A model generated the notes under the pieces. It was not told where the DNA came from, did no database searches, and saw only the letters and a program-made list of their open reading frames with translations. Position numbers and translations under genes: made by a program. A stretch of 64,000 nucleotides of DNA, taken from NCBI GenBank assembly GCA_030431825.1, contig JAUIIJ010000004.1:95634-159633 (forward strand). The letters run 5' to 3'. Positions 58,095-64,000 of the stretch are shown here, one piece after another. The first letter of the stretch is position 1. Every line of letters begins with the position of its first letter. Source of the stretch: Alphaproteobacteria bacterium (GTDB lineage Bacteria; Pseudomonadota; Alphaproteobacteria; Rhodobacterales; Rhodobacteraceae).

Positions 58095-58847
58095 TTACCC
58101 CTGGACCTTGGTATAGGTCCCTTCGCCCGCGAGAATGCCGCGAAATCCGCCCGGTTCGTCGAGCGAGAACACGATGATCGGCAAGCTGTTGTCGCGCGCC
58201 AGCGCAATGGCGCTGGCATCCATCACGCCCAGACGTTTCGCCAGCACATCGTCATAGGACACGGTGTCATAGCGCTTGGCGTCATCATGTTTGGCCGGAT
58301 CCTTGTCATATACACCGTCCACCTTGGTGCCCTTGAAGATCGCCTCGCATTTCATCTCATTGGCGCGCAGGGTCGCGGCGGTGTCGGTAGTGAAATACGG
58401 GTTGCCCGTGCCCGCGGCAAAGATGCAGACGCGCTTCTTTTCCAGGTGCCGCACCGCGCGGCGGCGGATATAGGGTTCGGCCACCTCGTTCATCGTGATC
58501 GCGCTGATGACCCTGGTGTGGATATTCAGCGCCTCGAGCGCGGATTGCATCGCCAGAGCGTTCATCACCGTCGCCAGCATCCCCATGTAATCCGCGGTGG
58601 TGCGTTCCATACCCTGCGCCGACCCCTGCAATCCGCGAAAGATGTTGCCGCCGCCGATGACCATGCAGATTTCGACGCCAAGCTCGTGAACCGACTGCAC
58701 CTCCCTGGCGATCCGCTCGACAGTCGGCGGATGCAGTCCGAACCCCTGGTCTCCCATCAGGGCTTCGCCCGAGATTTTGAGCATGACCCTGCGAAAGGCC
58801 GTTGCGTCCGGGGCGGTTGCAGGTTCGGATAGTGAGGACGTGGTCAT
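58095..58847 (-). CDS. pyrH: UMP kinase
   Basis: 250 aa amino-acid-kinase fold. [43 protein letters not shown] and [13 protein letters not shown] are conserved. Phosphorylates UMP to UDP; UTP-inhibited in most bacteria. rpsB and tsf, the usual upstream genes, are absent here: miaA diverges instead. Confidence 0.97.
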   Translation of the reverse strand: MTTSSLSEPATAPDATAFRRVMLKISGEALMGDQGFGLHPPTVERIAREVQSVHELGVEICMVIGGGNIFRGLQGSAQGMERTTADYMGMLATVMNALAMQSALEALNIHTRVISAITMNEVAEPYIRRRAVRHLEKKRVCIFAAGTGNPYFTTDTAATLRANEMKCEAIFKGTKVDGVYDKDPAKHDDAKRYDTVSYDDVLAKRLGVMDASAIALARDNSLPIIVFSLDEPGGFRGILAGEGTYTKVQG

Positions 58848-58967
58848 GTTGCGCTCCGCGGCAGGACGGGTTTACTTCGGGCAAAATGAAGGAAATTGCG
58901 TCCGGGTACAATCCGCCATCCTGCTGACGCAGACAAAGCGCCGCAGAAAAATCGTTACAGGCGACAG

Positions 58968-59849
58968 ATGAACATTAAAAACCACATGCAACTTCCTGAT
59001 ATTCCAACGGACAAGCCTGTTCTGATCGCGGGGCCCACGGCATCGGGGAAATCCGCGCTGGCGCTGCAAATCGCCGAGCGCGCCGGTGGTGTCGTCGTCA
59101 ACGCGGATGCCAGCCAGGTCTATGGGTGTTGGCGTGTCGTCACCGCGCGCCCCTCGCAAGAGGAGGAAGCGCGCGCGCCGCACCGCCTGTATGGCCATAT
59201 CGAGCACGACGCACCTTATTCCACGGGCCATTGGCTGCGCGAGGTCGTTCCGCTTCTGGCCGGGTCCGAGCGCCCGATCATCGTCGGCGGCACGGGGCTC
59301 TATTTTTCCGCGCTGACCCAGGGAATCGCCGACATTCCAACCACCCCGGCGGAGGTCCGCCGCGCCGCCGACCAAATGAGCCACGAGGCTCTGATCGCGG
59401 CGGTTGACGCGCGCACGCTTGCGGGGCTCGACATCCGGAACCGGGTCCGGGTCCAGCGCGCCTATGAAGTTCAGGCCACGACCGGGCGTACGCTCGCGGA
59501 CTGGAAAGCCGAAACGCCTCCGCCTGCGCTGCCGCTCGCGCATACGACACCTCTCGTCCTTGACGCGCCCCGCGACTGGCTCAACGATCGAATTGCGCGG
59601 CGGTTCGACCGGATGCTCGAGATGGGCGCGCTGGAGGAGGTGCGCGAGATGCTGCCGCGCCACAACCCCGCCCTGCCCGCCTTTCGCGCGATCGGTGTGC
59701 CCGAGCTGATCGCACATATTCAGGGCGATCTGACACTCGACGAGGCGCGCACGCGCGCCACCATCGCCACGCGTCAATTCGCGAAACGCCAGCGCACCTG
59801 GTTCCGTGCGCGGATGCACGCGTGGACGTCGATCACGCCCGAGATCTGA
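58968..59849 (+). CDS. miaA: tRNA dimethylallyltransferase MiaA
   Basis: 293 aa. P-loop [11 protein letters not shown] (about residues 22-32), [30 protein letters not shown] and the C-terminal [12 protein letters not shown] are diagnostic. Adds the dimethylallyl group to A37 of UNN-reading tRNAs. ATG 58968 follows AGGCGACAG; an upstream in-frame extension is unlikely. Confidence 0.95.
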   Translation: MNIKNHMQLPDIPTDKPVLIAGPTASGKSALALQIAERAGGVVVNADASQVYGCWRVVTARPSQEEEARAPHRLYGHIEHDAPYSTGHWLREVVPLLAGSERPIIVGGTGLYFSALTQGIADIPTTPAEVRRAADQMSHEALIAAVDARTLAGLDIRNRVRVQRAYEVQATTGRTLADWKAETPPPALPLAHTTPLVLDAPRDWLNDRIARRFDRMLEMGALEEVREMLPRHNPALPAFRAIGVPELIAHIQGDLTLDEARTRATIATRQFAKRQRTWFRARMHAWTSITPEI

Positions 59850-60150
59850 AAGCGCACTGCACCACCGCACTGGCACCGACGGGGGGAATCCCCGGCGATT
59901 CGCAGGTTGTCGCCTGCGACGGTTCACGACACCGGATGTCGTTTCCCGAATTTGCTCTACTGTTTTAGCAATGTCGCAAATATTACCAGAATGTCGAAAG
60001 CGATCATTGACCTGTGGGCCAATCTTGTGCCGAATACCCTCAGGGAATGAAGTCACAAGCGATCATAAGCCTCGCATGGACCTGTATATCTGACAGGTCA
60101 TGACGAGCGTGTCATTCCGATACCCTCATTACATCAACAGGGAGAGCCAG
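59850..60150 (+). promoter_or_regulatory. Intergenic region before the peptide ABC transporter operon
   Basis: No gene is seen. It contains a weak hairpin after miaA (TCGCAGG/CCTGCGA, 59900-59919), a direct repeat AGCGATCAT (about 60000 and 60058), and an inverted repeat GACCTG-N9-CAGGTC (60079-60099) 52 bp before the binding-protein ATG. The dyad is a possible operator. A TTGACC near 60007 could be a -35, without a good -10. Confidence 0.35.
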
Positions 60151-61812
60151 ATGACCCAGCAGACAATCAACGGCAAGCCGATCCATTGGGCCGCCGAGAT
60201 GCACGCCAAGGAATATCGTGACGGCAAGATCACGCGCCGGGATTTCCTTGCCCGTGCGTCGACCTTTGGCGTCACGACCGCGGCGGCCTACGGCATGATC
60301 GGACTGCCGATGCCGGCCCAGGCGCAGGAGGCGAAACAGGGCGGAACGTTGCGGGTTCAGATGCAGATCAAGGCCCTGAAGGATACCCGCACCTATGACT
60401 GGTCGGAGATGGGCAACCAGACCCGTGGCGTGCTCGAATACATGGTCGAGTACAATAATGACGGCACGGTGCGGGGCATGTTGCTCGACAGTTGGGAGAT
60501 CAACGACGACGCGACTGTATATACGCTGAATATCCGTCCGGGCGTGAAATGGAACAACGGCGACGATTTCACCGCCGAGGACGTTGCCCGCAATATCGAA
60601 CGCTGGTGCGACAAGTCGGTCGAGGGCAATTCGATGGCCGGGCGCTTCGCGACGCTGATCGACGAGGAAACCGGCAAGGCAGGCGACGGTGCCATCGAGG
60701 TCGTCGACGACACCACCGTCCGCCTGAACCTGCCGAGGCCCGATATCACCCTGATCGTCGGCATGGCGGATTATCCGGCGGCGGTGGTGCATTCCAGCTA
60801 TCAGACCGATGATTTCACCAAGAATGTCGGCACTGGCCCCTATCTGCTCGAAGAGATGGAAGTCGGCGTCAAGGCGACGCTGGTGCGCAACGAGAACCAC
60901 AGCTGGTGGGGCACCGAGGTCTATGGCGGACCCTATCTCGACCGTATCGAGTATATCGATTATGGCACCGATCCGTCCTCGTGGCTGGCGGCGCTGGAAT
61001 CCGACGAGGTCGATATGCTCTACGAATCCGTGGGCGAGTTCATCGATGTGATGGACGATCTCGGCTATGTGAAATCCGAGGTGGTGACCGCAGCGACCAT
61101 CGTTATCCGCCCCAACCAGTTTGCCGAGTTCGACGGCGTCAAGCCCTATGCGGACAAGCGCGTGCGTCAGGCGCTGCAACTGGCGGTGGACAACTCGGTT
61201 CTTCTGGAATTGGGATATGGCAACCGCGGCAGACCGGCAGAGAACCATCACGTTGGACCGCTGCATCCGGAATATGCCGAATTGCCGCCGATCGCGCCCG
61301 ATCCGGAGCGGGCCCGCGCCCTGATGGAAGAAGCCGGTATGATGGATTTCGAGCACGAGTTGACGTCGATCGACGACGACTGGCGCAAGAACACCACCGA
61401 TGCCGTCGCCGCACAGCTTCGCGATGCCGGTTTCAAGGTCAAGCGGACCGTGCTGCCGGGATCGACCTTCTGGAACGACTGGACGAAATACCCCTACAGT
61501 TCGACCAACTGGAATCCGCGTCCGCTGGGTGTGCAGATCTGGGCACTGGCCTACCGCTCGGGCGAGGCCTGGAACGAGTTCGGCTGGTCCAATCCCGAGT
61601 TCGACGCGCTGCTGGAGGAGGCGCTCGCCATCGCTGACGCCGACAAGCGCCGCGAGATCTCGGCCAAGGGTCAGGCGCTGATTCAGGAAGAGGGCGTCAC
61701 GATCCAGCCCTATTGGCGGTCTCTCTTCCGTCACATGAAGGAAGGGCTGGTGAACACCGACATGCATCTCACCTTCGAACACCACCACTACAAATGGGGG
61801 TTTGCCGCCTGA
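60151..61812 (+). CDS. ABC transporter substrate-binding protein (peptide/opine type, family 5)
   Basis: 553 aa. A twin-arginine signal ([11 protein letters not shown], about residues 28-38) ends near PAQAQ, so it is exported folded. SBP_bac_5 features are GGTLRVQM at the mature start, [14 protein letters not shown] and [15 protein letters not shown]. It binds a peptide, opine or related solute in the periplasm for the two permeases downstream. ATG 60151 follows AGGGAGAGCC. Confidence 0.93.
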   Translation: MTQQTINGKPIHWAAEMHAKEYRDGKITRRDFLARASTFGVTTAAAYGMIGLPMPAQAQEAKQGGTLRVQMQIKALKDTRTYDWSEMGNQTRGVLEYMVEYNNDGTVRGMLLDSWEINDDATVYTLNIRPGVKWNNGDDFTAEDVARNIERWCDKSVEGNSMAGRFATLIDEETGKAGDGAIEVVDDTTVRLNLPRPDITLIVGMADYPAAVVHSSYQTDDFTKNVGTGPYLLEEMEVGVKATLVRNENHSWWGTEVYGGPYLDRIEYIDYGTDPSSWLAALESDEVDMLYESVGEFIDVMDDLGYVKSEVVTAATIVIRPNQFAEFDGVKPYADKRVRQALQLAVDNSVLLELGYGNRGRPAENHHVGPLHPEYAELPPIAPDPERARALMEEAGMMDFEHELTSIDDDWRKNTTDAVAAQLRDAGFKVKRTVLPGSTFWNDWTKYPYSSTNWNPRPLGVQIWALAYRSGEAWNEFGWSNPEFDALLEEALAIADADKRREISAKGQALIQEEGVTIQPYWRSLFRHMKEGLVNTDMHLTFEHHHYKWGFAA

Positions 61813-61927
61813 AGAACCAGTTTGCTGCCGCGCGTCCCCGGCGTGCGGCTGCAGTCGGGCGCTCGTGCCGCCAGCCCGCCAGATGCCGGATCAACCGGCC
61901 CGGAGCCAGCAGGAAACAGGGGACTTC

Positions 61928-62980
61928 ATGGGACTTTTCATTCTGCGTCGAACCGGCGTGATGATACTGACGGCGCTCTGCCTCACCTTCATCGTGTTCT
62001 TTCTGACCAATCTCTACCCGAACCTCGAAAAACTCGCCAAGACCCAGGGCAACTTTCGCATGTCCGACGAGGCGGTCGAAAGCTGGCTCACCAAAGGTGG
62101 CTACATGCAGCCCCTGCCGGTGAAATACGGACAGTGGCTGGGCGTTTTGCCGGGCTGGACGCTGGAAAGCGACGAAGGCGTGACAGGGCGCTGCATCGAG
62201 GGAACCGCTACGGTCGAAGAAGCCGCCGACGCCCCGAGGTTCTGTGGCATCCTGCAAGGCGACTGGGGATATTCCACCGTCTTCAAGGACGAGGTTTCGG
62301 GCATCATCTCGACTCGTCTCGGCCTGACCGGCAAACTGATGTTCTGGGTTCTGGTGCTCATGGTGCCGAGCGCATTGCTGATCGGCGTGCTCGCAGGCAT
62401 GCGCGAGGGTTCGGTCACCGACCGCTCGCTTTCGACCTTTTCCATCATCACCACGGCGACGCCAGAATATGTCTCGGGCGTGATCTTCATCGCGGTCTTC
62501 ACCTCGTCGGCGGTCGGGCTGAAATGGTTCAAGGGCACCGCGACCTCGGCAATGGAAAGCGCCAATTTCGAGAATTTCTTCCTGCCGGTCCTGACGATTT
62601 CGCTCTATGGCATGGGCTACATCGCCCGGATGACCCGCGCCAGCATGACCGAGGTCATGACCGCGCAATATATCCGCACCGCGCGTCTGAAGGGCGTGAA
62701 ATTCCGCGACATCGTCCTCAAGCACGCGCTGCGCAACGCACTGATCGCGCCATTCACGGTCATCATGCTGCAATTTCCCTGGCTTCTGAACGGCGTCGTC
62801 ATCGTCGAGACGCTCTTCAACTACAAGGGCTTTGGCTGGGTGCTGGTGCAGGCCGCCGGGAATAACGATATCGAACTGCTGCTCGCGGTTTCGGTTGTCT
62901 CCGTGATCGTGGTGCTGGTGACCCAGCTGATATCGGATATCGGCTATGTCTACCTCAACCCGCGCATCCGTATTTCCTAG
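61928..62980 (+). CDS. ABC transporter permease (DppB/OppB type)
   Basis: 350 aa. N-terminal helix (about 7-30), a periplasmic insert with two Cys (GRCIEG, RFCGIL), and five further helices. The EAA loop is YIRTARLKGVKFRDIVLKHALRNALIAP. ATG 61928 follows AGGGGA; it lies 115 bp after the binding-protein stop. Confidence 0.92.
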   Translation: MGLFILRRTGVMILTALCLTFIVFFLTNLYPNLEKLAKTQGNFRMSDEAVESWLTKGGYMQPLPVKYGQWLGVLPGWTLESDEGVTGRCIEGTATVEEAADAPRFCGILQGDWGYSTVFKDEVSGIISTRLGLTGKLMFWVLVLMVPSALLIGVLAGMREGSVTDRSLSTFSIITTATPEYVSGVIFIAVFTSSAVGLKWFKGTATSAMESANFENFFLPVLTISLYGMGYIARMTRASMTEVMTAQYIRTARLKGVKFRDIVLKHALRNALIAPFTVIMLQFPWLLNGVVIVETLFNYKGFGWVLVQAAGNNDIELLLAVSVVSVIVVLVTQLISDIGYVYLNPRIRIS

Positions 62981-62994
62981 GGAGGACAGAGAAC

Positions 62995-64000
62995 ATGGAA
63001 CCTCTCGGCACAATCGACATCATTCTTCGCATCCTCTTTCAGTTCATCCCGGTCTGGGTCGCGCTCGTCATCCTGTTTACCGTCTCGATCACCTTCAAGC
63101 GCAAGCTCGGGCTCTACGGCAAGCTCTTTGACAGCCCGATCGGCATGATCGGCTTTGCGCTGGTGATGTTCTGGGTCTTCACCGGCATCTTCGGGGCCTT
63201 CGACCTGATCGTGACCCATGATCCGCTGGCGCAGATTTCCGGTATGAAAAACAAGGTGCCCGGCACCCCGCTGCCAGACCCGGAGAGCGGAGAATATGCC
63301 TGGTATCTGCTTGGCGGCGACAACCTGGCGCGCGACGTTTTCAGCCGCATGGTCAAGGGGGCCTGGGTGGTGGTGCAGATCGCGCCTCTCGCGACCCTGT
63401 TCGCCTTCATGGTCGGTATCACGCTGGGGCTGCCTGCGGGCTATTACGGCGGTCGGCTCGACACGTTTCTGTCCTTCCTCGCCAACCTGATCCTCGCCTT
63501 CCCGGTGATCCTGCTCTTTTACCTGCTGGTCACCCCGGAAATCGTGGCGACGGGCGTGCCGAATTATATGGCCACGGTGCTCTTCGTCTTTCCAATCGTC
63601 TTTGTGGGCGTGCTGCTCAACTCGCGCTACTATACGCAGCCGCGTTTTCGCACGCCGTTGCTCATCGCGGTTCTGGGCGTGATGCTCTGGCTCTACCTGT
63701 CGCTGATTTCCGAGGCCGGCACCAAGATCGCGATCCTGCCCGACGTGCTGGATGCGTTCGACATTCCCGGCGGCATTCTCGTGGTCTTTGTATCGGTGGT
63801 GTTCGTCAATTCGCCGACGGTCTTCCGCATCGTGCGCGGGCTGGCGATGGACATCAAGACGCGCGACTACGTGGCTGCGGCGCAGACCCGGGGCGAAGGA
63901 CCGTGGTACATCATGCTGTGGGAAATCCTGCCCAACGCACGCGGGCCGCTGATCGTCGATTTCTGTCTGCGCATCGGGTATACGACCATCCTTTTGGGAA
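62995..64000 (+). CDS. ABC transporter permease (DppC/OppC type), truncated by window end
   Basis: 335 residues visible; the frame is open at the window end. Starts MEPLGTIDII at ATG 62995 behind GGAGGACAG, 14 bp after the previous stop. Hydrophobic helices at about 15-35 and 48-68, a periplasmic region with LLGGDNLARDVFSRMVKGAW (typical DppC segment), and an EAA loop DYVAAAQTRGEGPWYIMLWEILPNARGP. The insert with extra helices between about 200 and 260 is longer than in most DppC proteins. Confidence 0.92.
   Translation, partial: MEPLGTIDIILRILFQFIPVWVALVILFTVSITFKRKLGLYGKLFDSPIGMIGFALVMFWVFTGIFGAFDLIVTHDPLAQISGMKNKVPGTPLPDPESGEYAWYLLGGDNLARDVFSRMVKGAWVVVQIAPLATLFAFMVGITLGLPAGYYGGRLDTFLSFLANLILAFPVILLFYLLVTPEIVATGVPNYMATVLFVFPIVFVGVLLNSRYYTQPRFRTPLLIAVLGVMLWLYLSLISEAGTKIAILPDVLDAFDIPGGILVVFVSVVFVNSPTVFRIVRGLAMDIKTRDYVAAAQTRGEGPWYIMLWEILPNARGPLIVDFCLRIGYTTILLG

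Overview
The window reads as chromosomal DNA of a marine-type alphaproteobacterium of the Rhodobacterales/Roseobacter group. The evidence is the high GC content, a CtrA cell-cycle regulator beside a SciP (DUF1153) gene, GTTC-N7-GTTC LexA boxes, TAXI-type TRAP transport genes, LpxI rather than LpxH in the lipid A pathway, and a Rhodobacteraceae-style intergenic hairpin repeat. No rRNA, tRNA, CRISPR array, phage or insertion sequence was seen.

Layout. 1-5190 (minus): a truncated SDR, a small helical protein, an Asp/Glu racemase-type protein with an M24 hydrolase, and a C1 module of methyl-H4folate methyltransferase, MetF-like reductase and PF13769 protein. 5440-10706: ppx, rlmE, a YihY membrane protein, an AI-2E exporter coupled to a class I deacetylase, then a small K+ channel (minus). 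11355-15455: an ABC ATPase, a FtsX-type permease and an AttH/CrtC lipocalin-like protein. 15446-22991: a DapA-family aldolase, a PAS-like protein, a TAXI-TRAP transporter with a translationally coupled UspA protein, and a CaiB CoA-transferase.

23267-32532 is the most unusual part. Two plus-strand genes (secreted HExxH protein, 2OG-Fe(II) oxygenase) end in a strong terminator. They face a six-gene minus-strand operon: CPBP membrane protein, radical SAM/SPASM maturase, a small soluble protein, an HlyD-type adaptor, a C39 peptidase fused to an ABC-exporter-like membrane domain, and a second exporter-like membrane protein. No ATPase domain is visible in either exporter-like protein, and no obvious precursor peptide is present. 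It looks like a peptide or protein modification and export locus of unfamiliar design.

32756-46427 is housekeeping: rplM-rpsI, a thioesterase, an ECHDC3-like crotonase, trmFO, a methyltransferase, gluQ, hisI, an IscU-like scaffold, recG-ligA, ctrA, sciP and mnmA. A 40-codon membrane peptide gene with LexA-like boxes lies just downstream of recG.

46562-58847 (minus) is the conserved translation/envelope block pyrH-frr-uppS-cdsA-dxr-rseP-bamA-skp-fabZ-lpxA-lpxI-lpxB, with a 43-codon membrane peptide gene between rseP and bamA. miaA diverges from pyrH. The window ends inside a dipeptide/oligopeptide-type ABC transporter operon (binding protein and two permeases, the last truncated).
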